Assembly (NCBI RefSeq): GCF_001550095.1
Contig: NZ_LRUC01000046.1
Location: 1-64,000 of the forward strand
Origin: Celeribacter ethanolicus
GTDB lineage: Bacteria; Pseudomonadota; Alphaproteobacteria; Rhodobacterales; Rhodobacteraceae
DNA: 64,000 nt
Direction: 5' to 3'
A program made the position numbers and the translations under genes. The notes under the pieces were generated by a model. It was not told the origin of the DNA. It was given only the letters and a program-made list of their open reading frames with translations, and made no database searches. Below, piece after piece: positions 17,434 to 25,039 of this stretch. How positions within the stretch are numbered: the stretch's first letter is position 1; each line of letters starts with the position of its first letter.

Positions 17434-17817
17434 TTATGAGAGTGGTTCCGGCAATTTGCGCGGCTTTCCCTCAGCATCGACCGCCACGAGCACAGCTTCG
17501 GCACGCAGCACCGGGCGGGATTCTGTGTCGGGTTCTGCCTCGCCCGATAGCGACAGTGTAAAGGAGCTGTTGCCACGGCGGATCAGGGCGGCGTGCATCA
17601 CGAATTCTTCGCCGGGCGCGAGCGGACCGAGGAAGGTCAGCTCCTTGACGGAGACGATCATGACATCGCCCTGGGCGATTTTACGTCCCGCCAACCCGGC
17701 GGCATGGTCGATCTGCGCCATGAGCCAGCCGCCGAAGATGGTCCCGCGCGGCGTCACCTGATCGTAGGGCGCGACGGTGATGAGGGCCGGGACGGAGCTG
17801 TGGAGGGCCTCAGTCAT
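17434..17817 (-). CDS. Hotdog-fold acyl-CoA thioesterase (YciA-like)
   Basis: 127 residues forming a single hotdog domain. VTPRGTIFGGWLMAQIDHAAGLAGRK matches the conserved N/T-x2-G-x-IFGG-x(2)-M-x-x-D-x-A motif of YciA-type acyl-CoA hydrolases, with Asp in the active-site helix. ATG 17817 overlaps the end of the RidA gene by eight bases, showing operon coupling. It is the first of three thioesterases in this cluster; specificity for an aromatic or ring-opened acyl-CoA is an inference from context. Confidence 0.85.
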   Translation of the reverse strand: MTEALHSSVPALITVAPYDQVTPRGTIFGGWLMAQIDHAAGLAGRKIAQGDVMIVSVKELTFLGPLAPGEEFVMHAALIRRGNSSFTLSLSGEAEPDTESRPVLRAEAVLVAVDAEGKPRKLPEPLS

Positions 17818-18223
17818 GGGGGATGACGGCGGTGGCTTCGATCTCGATTTTGGCCTCGTCTTCCATCAGGGCGGCGACCTGCACCACGGCCATGGCGGGG
17901 AAATGCCGGCCGATCACCTCGCGATAGGCCGCCCCGAAGGCGCGCAGGTTCGCCAGGTATTCCTGCTTGTCGGTGATGTACCAGGTCAGGCGCACGAGAT
18001 GTTCGGGGCGCGCGCCCGCCTCGGCGAGCACGGCGACGATATTTTCGAGCGTCTGGCGGAACTGGCCCGCCATATCCGTATGCTCCCACTCTTGTGCGCC
18101 GCTCCAGCCGACGAGCCCGCCGGTGAAGACAAGGCGGCCCTCGGCCAGTACGCCATTGGCATACCCCTTGGCCGGGACCCAGCCGTCGGGTTGCAGAAAC
18201 ATATGGGGGGTCAGTGCGGTCAT
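17810..18223 (-). CDS. RidA (YjgF/YER057c/UK114) family protein
   Basis: About 137 residues. The body follows the RidA fold (LVFTGGLVGWSG; MAGQFRQTLENIVAVLAEAGARPEHLVRLTWYITDKQEYLANLRAFGAAYREVIG...AMAVVQVAALMEDEAKIEIEATAV). RidA proteins hydrolyse reactive enamine/imine intermediates; the usual catalytic Arg is not clear here, so another activity is possible. A deaminase-like role fits the 2-aminobenzoyl-CoA pathway, where an amino group must leave the ring-reduced product. The ATG overlaps the upstream thioesterase stop (ATGA). Confidence 0.85.
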   Translation of the reverse strand: MTALTPHMFLQPDGWVPAKGYANGVLAEGRLVFTGGLVGWSGAQEWEHTDMAGQFRQTLENIVAVLAEAGARPEHLVRLTWYITDKQEYLANLRAFGAAYREVIGRHFPAMAVVQVAALMEDEAKIEIEATAVIPHD

Positions 18224-18651
18224 GCGGTTTTCTTTCGGTCTTCTGGGAGGAATTCTGTAAGTTTGGTGCGCAAGTCGGCGGGCCAGGGCAGGGAGCGGCC
18301 GGTGTCGAACGCGGCGTAGACAACGGTGGCGTTGCAGCTGAAACGCAATTCGCCGCCCGAATGGCAGGTGATGTCCAACCCGGCGGAGGCGGTGCCGATC
18401 CGGGGGACGACCAGCGCGAAATCGAGCATGTCGCCCAGCCGCGACGGGTTGGAAAAGCGCACGGTGATCTCGCCCATCGGCGTGCCGAGACCCGCCGGGG
18501 TCATCTCCGCCCAGCTCGCGCCGAGCGCATCGGCGAAGAACCGTTCCTGAACGGCGGCGATCATTTCGAAATAACGCGGATAAAAGACGATGCCCGCAGC
18601 GTCGCAATGGTTGAATTCGACCTGACGGGACAGTTTGAAAATAGCGCTCAT
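18220..18651 (-). CDS. 4-hydroxybenzoyl-CoA thioesterase-family (YbgC-like) protein
   Basis: About 143 residues. The motif VEFNHCDAAGIVFYPRYFEMI has the catalytic Asp and the D-x2-G-x-V-x-Y/H-x-x-Y/F pattern of 4-HBT thioesterases. MSAIFK at 18651 was preferred to a longer reading because AGGAG stands about five bases before it. ATGA overlaps link it to both the SDR upstream and the RidA gene downstream. It probably hydrolyses or guards against an aromatic CoA thioester formed in this pathway. Confidence 0.87.
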   Translation of the reverse strand: MSAIFKLSRQVEFNHCDAAGIVFYPRYFEMIAAVQERFFADALGASWAEMTPAGLGTPMGEITVRFSNPSRLGDMLDFALVVPRIGTASAGLDITCHSGGELRFSCNATVVYAAFDTGRSLPWPADLRTKLTEFLPEDRKKTA

Positions 18652-19388
18652 GTTTCTCCTCCGGAAACCGAAATACATTGTCCGGTGACCATATCGGAGC
18701 CCTCGCCGCAGAGCCAGAGCACGGCGCGGGCGACGTCTTCGGGCGGCACGAGGCGATGCATGGGGTTGGTGGCTTCGAGCGAAGCACGGGCCTCTTCGGG
18801 GGAGCGGCCGGTTTTCTCGACGATGTTGGCGATGGAGCGCGCGGTCATCTCCGTGTCGAGAAAGCCGGGGCAGATGGCGTTGACGGTGATGCCTTTGCGG
18901 ACGAGTTCGAGGGCCACGGATTTGACCATGCCGACCACACCGTGTTTCGCCGCCGCATAGGGCGCGACATAGGGATAACCCTTGATCCCGGCGGTGGAGG
19001 CGATGGCGATGAGGCGGCCCCAGGGCTTGCCATGAAGCGCCTTTGTCCCTTCGCGCAGGGTCAGGAAGGTGCCGGTCAGGTTCACGTGCATCATCCGTTC
19101 AAAGTCGGCGAGTTCGGTTTTCGCGAAAGGCGCGCTTTCCGAAGCGCCGGCGTTGGCCACGACGATGTCGGGCTCGCAGGTGGCGATGGCGTCCGAGATC
19201 GTGGCCTCGTCGGTGATGTCGGCGACGGTGGCGGAGATGTTCGTATGGGTCGCGACGGCCTCCAAAGGGCCCGCGCGGCGGCCACAGATCGTGACCTCCG
19301 CGCCCGCGTCCGCAAGCATGGTGGCGATGACGGCCCCGACCCCGGAGCCGCCCCCTGTCACAAAGGCTTTCTTGCCCGCAAGCCTCAT
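18648..19388 (-). CDS. SDR-family oxidoreductase (3-hydroxyacyl-CoA dehydrogenase-like)
   Basis: About 246 residues with the classical SDR core: cofactor motif VTGGGSGVGAVIA (8-20), VVANAGAS (about 77-84), catalytic YVAPYAAAK (Tyr-x3-Lys, near 150) and ICPGFLDTEMT. The absence of an acidic residue typical of strict NADP users is not diagnostic. Its ATG overlaps the monooxygenase/reductase stop (ATGA). Homologous gene sets encode a dehydrogenase acting after 2-aminobenzoyl-CoA monooxygenase/reductase, so it may oxidise the alicyclic hydroxyacyl-CoA product. Confidence 0.87.
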   Translation of the reverse strand: MRLAGKKAFVTGGGSGVGAVIATMLADAGAEVTICGRRAGPLEAVATHTNISATVADITDEATISDAIATCEPDIVVANAGASESAPFAKTELADFERMMHVNLTGTFLTLREGTKALHGKPWGRLIAIASTAGIKGYPYVAPYAAAKHGVVGMVKSVALELVRKGITVNAICPGFLDTEMTARSIANIVEKTGRSPEEARASLEATNPMHRLVPPEDVARAVLWLCGEGSDMVTGQCISVSGGET

Positions 19389-21670
19389 GACGCCATCGCT
19401 TTCGCCCGTTCGGCCAAGGTGTTGGCCTGACGCCGACCGCCCTCGTAGGGGGCAGGCCATGCCTGTTCCTCGTCGCCCAACTCGACCGCTGCGTGCAGCG
19501 TCCAGTAGGGGTCGGCAAGGTGCGGACGGGCCAAAAGCACAAGGTCCGCGCGCCCGGCCATCAGGATCGAGTTGACGTGATCCGGCTCGTAGATATTGCC
19601 CGCGACCAGCGTCGGCACATGGACGTCCTGACGGATGCGGTCGGCAAACGGCACCTGGAACATGCGGCCATAGACCGGCTGTTCGGCCTTGTCGGTTTGG
19701 CCCGACGAGGTGTTGATCGCATCGGCGCCGGCGGCTTTGAACAGGGCAGCGATTTCGACGGCCTCCTCGGGGGTGACGCCCGCGTCGCCCATCCAGTCGT
19801 GGGCGGAAATGCGCACGGTCATCGGTTTCGAGGCGGGCCATGCGGCGCGCATCGCCTCGAACACTTCGAGCGGATAGCGCATGCGTTTTTCCAGGCTGCC
19901 GCCATAGTCATCGTCGCGCGTGTTGGTCACGGGGGAAATGAAGGAGGCCAGAAGATAGCCGTGGGCAGCGTGCATTTCGATCATGTCGAAGCCCGCTTTG
20001 GAAGCGGCATGCACGGCCTCGACGAACTGGGCCTTGACCATATCCATATCCGTGCGGTCCATCGCCTTGGGCACCACATTGCCCTCCATCAGCGGGATGG
20101 CGGACGCCGACAACAGCGGCCAGTTTTCGCCTTCGGGCAGCGGTTTGTCGATGCCGTCCCATGCGAGACGGGTCGAACCTTTGCGGCCCGCGTGGCCGAT
20201 CTGGGCGCACATCTTTGCGGGGGTTTCCGTATGGACGAACTCGACCAGACGCGACCATGCCGGGACCTGATCTTCGCCAATGCAGGGGCAGCCGGGGGTG
20301 ATCCGGCCCTGCATCGAAACACAGAGCATTTCGGTGAAGACAAGGCCCGCACCGCCCTTGGCGCGCTCGGCGTAATGGATCAGGTGCCAGTCGGTCGGCA
20401 TGCCGTCCCTGGCCTTGTATTGCGCCATGGGGGAGACGACGACGCGGTTCACCAGCTCCATGTCGCGCAGTTTGAACGGCGCGAACATCGGGCGGCGGGT
20501 GGAATTGCTTCCGGCCTGTTTCTGAAACCACGCTTCGGCAGAGCCCAGCCAGTCCGGGTCGCGCAAGCGCAGGTTTTCATGGCTGATCCGCTGCGAGCGG
20601 GTCAGAAGCGCGTAGTTGAACTGCATTAGATCGAGGGAGAGGTAGCGTTCCACCTCTTCGAACCATGTGGTGGAGTTGCGCGCCGCCGAGGTGACGCGGA
20701 TCACCTGTAATTTGCGCTCGTCCTGATAGCTTTGCAGTGCGTCTTTCAGGGATTTGCCGGAGTTCAACTCGTCGGCCAGCATGATCGCACTTTCCATGCC
20801 AAGCTTGGAGCCGGAGCCGATCGAGAAATGCGCGGTGGCCGAGGCGTCGCCCAGAAGCACGACATTGTCGAAATACCAGTTTTCACAGGTCACGCGCGGA
20901 AATTGGATCCAGGCGGAGCCGCGAATGTGGTTGGCATTGGTCATCAGGGTATGGCCGCCGAGATGCTTGGCGAAAATCTTTTCGCACAGCGCGATGCTGT
21001 CTTGTTGCGACAGCGTTTCGAACCCGAAGGCTCTGTAGGTCTCCGGCCCGCATTCCACGATGAACGTCGCGGTGTCTTCGTCGAACTGATAGGCATGAGC
21101 CCAGATCCAGCCGTGTTCGGTATCCTCGAAGATGAAGGTGAAGGCGTCGTCGAACTTCTGATGCGTGCCGAGCCAGACGAAATGGTTCTTGCGCATGTCG
21201 ATCTCGGGTTGGAACTTATCCTCGTAGAGACTGCGGGTCTTGGAATTGAGCCCGTCGGCGGCGACCAGCAGGTCGTGCGAGGCTTTCAGCTCTTCGATGC
21301 GTTCCGGCGTGATGTCGGATTCAAACGCGAGATGGACGCCCAGTTCGCGGGCGCGGTCTTGCAACAGAAGCAACATCTGCTTGCGGCCGATGCCGCAGAA
21401 GCCGTGGCCGCCGGAGGTCATCGCCTCATCGCCGCGCACCACCTTGACGTCGTCCCAATAGGCAAAGTGATCGCGGATCATCTTCTCCGATACCGGATCG
21501 TTGTCCTCGAAATTGGACATGGTTTCGTCCGAGAGCACAACGCCCCAGCCGAAGGTGTCGTCGAAGCGGTTGCGTTCATAGACGGTGATCTCATGGGCTG
21601 CATCGCGCAGCTTCATCGAAATGGCGAAATAGAGGCCGGAGGGGCCGCCGCCGAGAATGGCGATCTTCAT
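19385..21670 (-). CDS. 2-Aminobenzoyl-CoA monooxygenase/reductase (FAD monooxygenase fused to OYE-type reductase)
   Basis: 761 residues. The N-terminal half (to about 390) is a group A flavoprotein hydroxylase: AILGGGPSGLYFA (4-16), DLLVAADGLNSKTR and LLGDASATAHFSIGSGSKLGMESA. The C-terminal half (392-761) is an old-yellow-enzyme domain: FAPFKLRDMELVNRVVVSPM, GRITPGCPCIG, EMHAAHGYLLASFISPVTN, RYPLEVFEAMR and LVAGNIYEPD. This fusion and length match the aerobic anthranilate pathway enzyme (Azoarcus evansii ACMR), which hydroxylates then reduces the ring of 2-aminobenzoyl-CoA; stand-alone salicylyl-CoA hydroxylases lack the second half. The divergent partner is a thioesterase. Databases often label this family salicylyl-CoA 5-hydroxylase/oxidoreductase. 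Confidence 0.88.
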   Translation of the reverse strand: MKIAILGGGPSGLYFAISMKLRDAAHEITVYERNRFDDTFGWGVVLSDETMSNFEDNDPVSEKMIRDHFAYWDDVKVVRGDEAMTSGGHGFCGIGRKQMLLLLQDRARELGVHLAFESDITPERIEELKASHDLLVAADGLNSKTRSLYEDKFQPEIDMRKNHFVWLGTHQKFDDAFTFIFEDTEHGWIWAHAYQFDEDTATFIVECGPETYRAFGFETLSQQDSIALCEKIFAKHLGGHTLMTNANHIRGSAWIQFPRVTCENWYFDNVVLLGDASATAHFSIGSGSKLGMESAIMLADELNSGKSLKDALQSYQDERKLQVIRVTSAARNSTTWFEEVERYLSLDLMQFNYALLTRSQRISHENLRLRDPDWLGSAEAWFQKQAGSNSTRRPMFAPFKLRDMELVNRVVVSPMAQYKARDGMPTDWHLIHYAERAKGGAGLVFTEMLCVSMQGRITPGCPCIGEDQVPAWSRLVEFVHTETPAKMCAQIGHAGRKGSTRLAWDGIDKPLPEGENWPLLSASAIPLMEGNVVPKAMDRTDMDMVKAQFVEAVHAASKAGFDMIEMHAAHGYLLASFISPVTNTRDDDYGGSLEKRMRYPLEVFEAMRAAWPASKPMTVRISAHDWMGDAGVTPEEAVEIAALFKAAGADAINTSSGQTDKAEQPVYGRMFQVPFADRIRQDVHVPTLVAGNIYEPDHVNSILMAGRADLVLLARPHLADPYWTLHAAVELGDEEQAWPAPYEGGRRQANTLAERAKAMAS

Positions 21671-21924
21671 GGCGCATACTTTCCCTGTTTGGTTTTGTTT
21701 AGATTATCTGTATTTAAAAATACTTCAAGACTAAAATAAATATCGGGCCAAAAAATTCAAATCATGAAAACATCAATAAAATAAGGGCATAAATTTTGTT
21801 TTTAATGGATGTCACAGATATTCTTGACCTGTTTAATTTTGTGCATAATGTTTAGATATAAAGTAATATTCCGCGAGCGACTCGGGTTTTCGGGTCTACG
21901 CTTGCATAACGAAAAGGACGCGTC
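21671..21924. promoter_or_regulatory. AT-rich divergent promoter region of the 2-aminobenzoyl-CoA operon
   Basis: The stretch of about 250 bp is strikingly AT-rich beside its neighbours. GTATTT-AA-AAATAC at 21710-21723 is an inverted repeat suitable for a MarR-type dimer. TTTAGAT occurs on both sides (about 21699 and 21851). CTTCAAG followed by a T/A-rich tail at 21723-21740 recurs, with 15 of 18 bases the same, at 26671-26688 before the luciferase-like monooxygenase. The likely binding proteins are the linked MarR and winged-helix regulators. Confidence 0.5.
21824..21851 (+). promoter_or_regulatory. Putative promoter of the divergent thioesterase gene
   Basis: TTGACC (21824-21829), a 16-bp spacer and TAATGT (21846-21851) resemble a sigma-70 promoter. 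The expected start near 21858 leaves about 65 bases of leader before the ATG at 21925. Confidence 0.4.
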
Positions 21925-22344
21925 ATGCCCTTCACGATTCAAAAACCCATGCGCTTTGGTGATTGCGATCTGACCGGGATCGCCTATCACCCGGCCTATC
22001 TGTCGATGCTGGTCGATGTGAACGAGGCGATGTTCGCGTCTTTCGGCGTGACCTGGAAGGAGCTGATGTTCGAGCGCCATCTTGGGTTGCCGTCGGTCAA
22101 GATGACCATCGAGTTCAAGAAACCCGCCGTCTATGGCGATGTGCTCGAATTCAATGTGCATGTGCGCAGGATCGGCAAAAGCTCGCTGGATCTCTACACG
22201 GTGGTGACGGCCAACGGCGATGTGCTCTGGACCATCGAACAGTTGATCGTGATGACCTCGACGACCGATCACAAATCCCACCCCTGGCCGGAGGATTGCC
22301 GCGCGGGGCTCTCCCGCTATCTCCATCCGGAACTGGCACAATAA
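21925..22344 (+). CDS. Hotdog thioesterase, 4-hydroxybenzoyl-CoA thioesterase family
   Basis: 139 residues in a single hotdog domain. MRFGDCDLTGIAYHPAYLSMLVDVNEAMF carries the conserved Asp and the Y/H-P-x-Y pattern of the 4-HBT family. The C-terminal WPEDCRAGLSRY is also family-like. It is the third thioesterase of the cluster, divergent from the fused monooxygenase/reductase, and shares the AT-rich control region with it. A strong palindromic terminator follows directly at 22344. Confidence 0.85.
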   Translation: MPFTIQKPMRFGDCDLTGIAYHPAYLSMLVDVNEAMFASFGVTWKELMFERHLGLPSVKMTIEFKKPAVYGDVLEFNVHVRRIGKSSLDLYTVVTANGDVLWTIEQLIVMTSTTDHKSHPWPEDCRAGLSRYLHPELAQ

Positions 22345-22367
22345 AAAGGCCCCCGCGGGGGCCTTTT
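22344..22367. terminator. Bidirectional Rho-independent terminator
   Basis: A perfect 24-bp palindrome with arms AAAAGGCCCCCG / CGGGGGCCTTTT. It has a U-run on both strands, so it can end both the thioesterase gene (plus) and the flavin reductase gene (minus), which converge here; the reductase stop codon lies three bases away. Confidence 0.9.
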
Positions 22368-22369
22368 CC

Positions 22370-22855
22370 TTAGACGGTTTCAAGGCGCCGAAATCTGGAC
22401 CGGGCGTAGATCAATGCCTCGCCCTCCCGCAGTGCCGCATCCTCGATCGCGCCGATGAACACCATATGGCTGCCATTCTCGCTCGACGAGGTGACCCGGC
22501 AGGACAGGCTTGCCAGTGCGGTTTCGAGCCGGGGCAACCCTGCGGGACATGTGATCCAGTCCGAGGCATCGAATTTCCCGATCCCCGTCGCTCCGGTTGC
22601 TCCGGCAAAACAGAGCGCCAGATCGGTCTGATCCGCACTCAGGAGTTGCACGGAAAATCGACCCGAATGCTGGATTTCCTGACAGGTCCCGGTCTTGCGA
22701 TTGACACAGACCAAAAGCGACGGCGGGCTGTCGGTGACCGAACACACCGCCGTCGCCGTGATCCCGCGCCTCAAATCGCCTTCCCCGGTGGTGATCAATG
22801 TCACCGCGCCGGGGAAGAGGCCCATGGCCTGACGGAAGGTCGCGACATCAAGCAT
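22370..22855 (-). CDS. Flavin reductase component (StyB/HpaC-like)
   Basis: 161 residues. The family pattern FRQAMGLFPGAVTLITTG...RGITATAVCSVTDSPPSLLVCVNR is the FMN/FAD binding core of two-component monooxygenase reductases; FSVQLLSADQTDLALCFAG and HMVFIGAIEDA complete the split beta-barrel. It should reduce FAD with NAD(P)H and pass it to the monooxygenase encoded immediately upstream (start directly abuts that stop codon). The same pairing is seen in styrene (styAB) and indole (iifCD) systems. Confidence 0.9.
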   Translation of the reverse strand: MLDVATFRQAMGLFPGAVTLITTGEGDLRRGITATAVCSVTDSPPSLLVCVNRKTGTCQEIQHSGRFSVQLLSADQTDLALCFAGATGATGIGKFDASDWITCPAGLPRLETALASLSCRVTSSSENGSHMVFIGAIEDAALREGEALIYARSRFRRLETV

Positions 22856-24082
22856 TCAGGCGGCCTGAAGGCTGGTGAGATAATCTTCGGCGGCCGCCGG
22901 ATCAGCGAACCACGGGAAGAAATCGCGCGGATCGTCAAAGCCGTTGGCAATCCGGTGCGCCAGCCCCGGCAGAACCTGCGCCGAACCCATGATGTTGAGC
23001 ACAAAGGGCGGCGGCAGCAGCATCATATTGGTCCAGCGCACGACCCATTGCGCATAATCCCAGAAGCGTTCGAAGGTGGCGCTCATCCACGCCTCGTCGA
23101 AGGGCTTGTCGCCCTGCGCGAGAATGGCGTCGAAATAGACCGCCGCCGCCTTGGCCGCATTGTTGGCACCTTGGCCGGTGATCGGATCGTTGAGGCAGAC
23201 CGCATCGCCGAGGCCCAGCACCTTGGCGCCCGAAGGCAGGGTGGCCACCGGTTTGCGCACGGTCGGCGGGAAGCGGCCCGCGAGAATGCCGTTGTCATCG
23301 GTCAGTTCGACGTTTTTGCAGCGGTCATATTCCCACGGCGTGAAGGTTTTCAGGATGTTGAGCGAGGTTTCGAGATGGGTGGCGGGGGTTGTTGCGTCCT
23401 TCCAGCAATCCATCGGGCCGCCGGGAACGCCTTCGAACACCATGATCTCGCAGGGGCCGGATTTTGTGAGCGCCGGGAAGACGAAATATTCGCCAACGCC
23501 GGGGATGAGGTTGAAATTCACCGCCGAAAAGTTTTCGCGCGGGGCCATACCATGGACATAGGTCAGCGCCAGCGCGCGCTGCGGCGCATCGAAAGGCGAG
23601 CGCTCCGCGTCGCGCTCAAAAAGCTTGCCGATCTCGCCCTTGCCGGAGGCCACCAGCACCAGATCGGCGCTCTTGGCCTCGTGTTCCAACATGGCGATGT
23701 CCGCCGTGGCAATGACCAGATTGCCGCCCAAACGAGAGAACTCTTCGAGCCAGCGCGGCATCTTCACCCGCTGGTCGATGGATTGCCCCTTGGCGTCGAG
23801 CTTGGCGGCCCATTCGACCGCCTTGCCGGGGCCTTCGGGGTTGGGCACGGTGAAGGAAATGCCTTCGACCGGCGGGCAGGTGTCTTCCCAGAAATTGATG
23901 CCAAGGGCGCGTTCGTGGTCCAGGGCCGCGTCGAACTGGCATTGCGACGACAAAACCCGGCCCGCAGCGATCTGATCGCCGGTGCGGTCTTGGATGATCT
24001 TGACGTCATAGCCCTTTTGCAAGAGCCCGATGGCGAGTTGCAGGCCCGATTGGCCGCCGCCGACGATGGTGATGCGTTTCAT
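22856..24082 (-). CDS. Styrene/indole monooxygenase-type flavoprotein (group E, StyA/IifC-like)
   Basis: 408 residues. FAD motif ITIVGGGQSGLQLAIGL near the start, LVASGKGEIGKLFERDAERSPFDAPQRAL (as in StyA VCTGKYALGKVFE...SPFEKPQRAL), GLGDAVCLNDPITGQGANNAAKAA and RWTNMMLLPPP all follow the StyA family. These enzymes take reduced FAD from a separate reductase and epoxidise styrene or oxidise indole. Neighbours (flavin reductase, SDR, divergent AraC regulator) match the iif indole-oxidation arrangement better than styrene degradation, because StyC (isomerase) and StyD (aldehyde dehydrogenase) are absent. Substrate remains inferred. Confidence 0.85.
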   Translation of the reverse strand: MKRITIVGGGQSGLQLAIGLLQKGYDVKIIQDRTGDQIAAGRVLSSQCQFDAALDHERALGINFWEDTCPPVEGISFTVPNPEGPGKAVEWAAKLDAKGQSIDQRVKMPRWLEEFSRLGGNLVIATADIAMLEHEAKSADLVLVASGKGEIGKLFERDAERSPFDAPQRALALTYVHGMAPRENFSAVNFNLIPGVGEYFVFPALTKSGPCEIMVFEGVPGGPMDCWKDATTPATHLETSLNILKTFTPWEYDRCKNVELTDDNGILAGRFPPTVRKPVATLPSGAKVLGLGDAVCLNDPITGQGANNAAKAAAVYFDAILAQGDKPFDEAWMSATFERFWDYAQWVVRWTNMMLLPPPFVLNIMGSAQVLPGLAHRIANGFDDPRDFFPWFADPAAAEDYLTSLQAA

Positions 24083-24127
24083 GCGCTTCTCTCCTGTTGT
24101 GTTTGTTTTTGCTTGGGTTTTATCGGA

Positions 24128-24904
24128 TCAGTCCATCAGGCGCGGGATCGCCGGAAGCTTGCCTTCGGGGCCCATCGCCGTATAGCCGCCATCGACGCGA
24201 ATGTCGGTGCCGGTCACGAAAGACGCCTCGTCGGAGCAGAGGAACATGATCGCCTGCGCCACCTCTTCCGGGTCGCCGACGCGGGGGAAGAGGTGGTAGT
24301 CCGCGCCGACGGCGTCGGTCTTTTCGCGGTCGCCGCCGGTCAGGCTGTCCATGATGTTGGACCAGGTCCAGCCCGGCGAGACCGCGTTGACGCGGATGCC
24401 ATCGGGGGCGAGATCCATCGCCTGATTGCGTGTCAGTTGCAGGATCGCTGCTTTCGACACCGGGTAAAGCCAGCGCCCGGTCTGTGCCACGCGGGCCGAG
24501 ATCGAGCCGAAATTGACGATCGCGCCCTTGTTCTTCGCAAGCTCGGCGCGCGCCGACTGCATCAGCATGACCGAGCCGACAATGTTCACATCCAAAGCTT
24601 CGAGCCATTCGGTCCGCGTGCTCTCCGCACCGTTGTCGAGATAGGTGGCGACGACATTCACCAGAAAGTCAATCCGGCCATAGGTCTCCATCGCGGTGGC
24701 GACGATCCTGGCGATGTCGTTATCCGAGCGGATATTGGCCTCGACAAATGTGATCCCGTCGGCTTCGAGCGCCGCGCCGCCCTTGGCGTCAATATCGGCG
24801 ACAATCACCTTCACTCCGTGCTCGCGAAAGCATTTCACCACGGCAGCGCCAATTTTTGTGGCACCGCCGGGCACAATCGCGACTTTGTCCTTCAATCCGC
24901 GCAT
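24128..24904 (-). CDS. SDR-family oxidoreductase, first gene of the indole-monooxygenase-like operon
   Basis: About 258 residues. The nucleotide-binding motif is GGATKIGAAV (14-23) in place of TGxxxGIG, catalytic Tyr-x3-Lys is YPVSK (near 153), followed by VNAVSPGWTWS. GGAGACGCAG before ATG 24904 gives a good ribosome binding site. It lies 45 bp upstream of the StyA-like gene, same strand. An SDR (IifB) in indole clusters oxidises the dihydrodiol to 3-hydroxyindolin-2-one; an equivalent role is plausible but not shown. Confidence 0.85.
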   Translation of the reverse strand: MRGLKDKVAIVPGGATKIGAAVVKCFREHGVKVIVADIDAKGGAALEADGITFVEANIRSDNDIARIVATAMETYGRIDFLVNVVATYLDNGAESTRTEWLEALDVNIVGSVMLMQSARAELAKNKGAIVNFGSISARVAQTGRWLYPVSKAAILQLTRNQAMDLAPDGIRVNAVSPGWTWSNIMDSLTGGDREKTDAVGADYHLFPRVGDPEEVAQAIMFLCSDEASFVTGTDIRVDGGYTAMGPEGKLPAIPRLMD

Positions 24905-25039
24905 CTGCGTCTCCCTGTTTGTTATGAATTTGTAAAAAACACTTGCCTGCCACACCCGGGCGCGCGCTATCCTGATTGCGTCCGGCCTATCCGGAATGCG
25001 CAAATATTTACTTCACTCTTGAAGCAAGTCGGGGGTGCC

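Noticed and set aside
22466-25039. Long plus-strand frame of 1192 codons continuous with the AraC gene
   Set aside because: It is antisense to the flavin reductase, StyA-like and SDR genes; only the part from 25040 has AraC domains. Upstream residues are Arg/His/Gly-rich shadow sequence.
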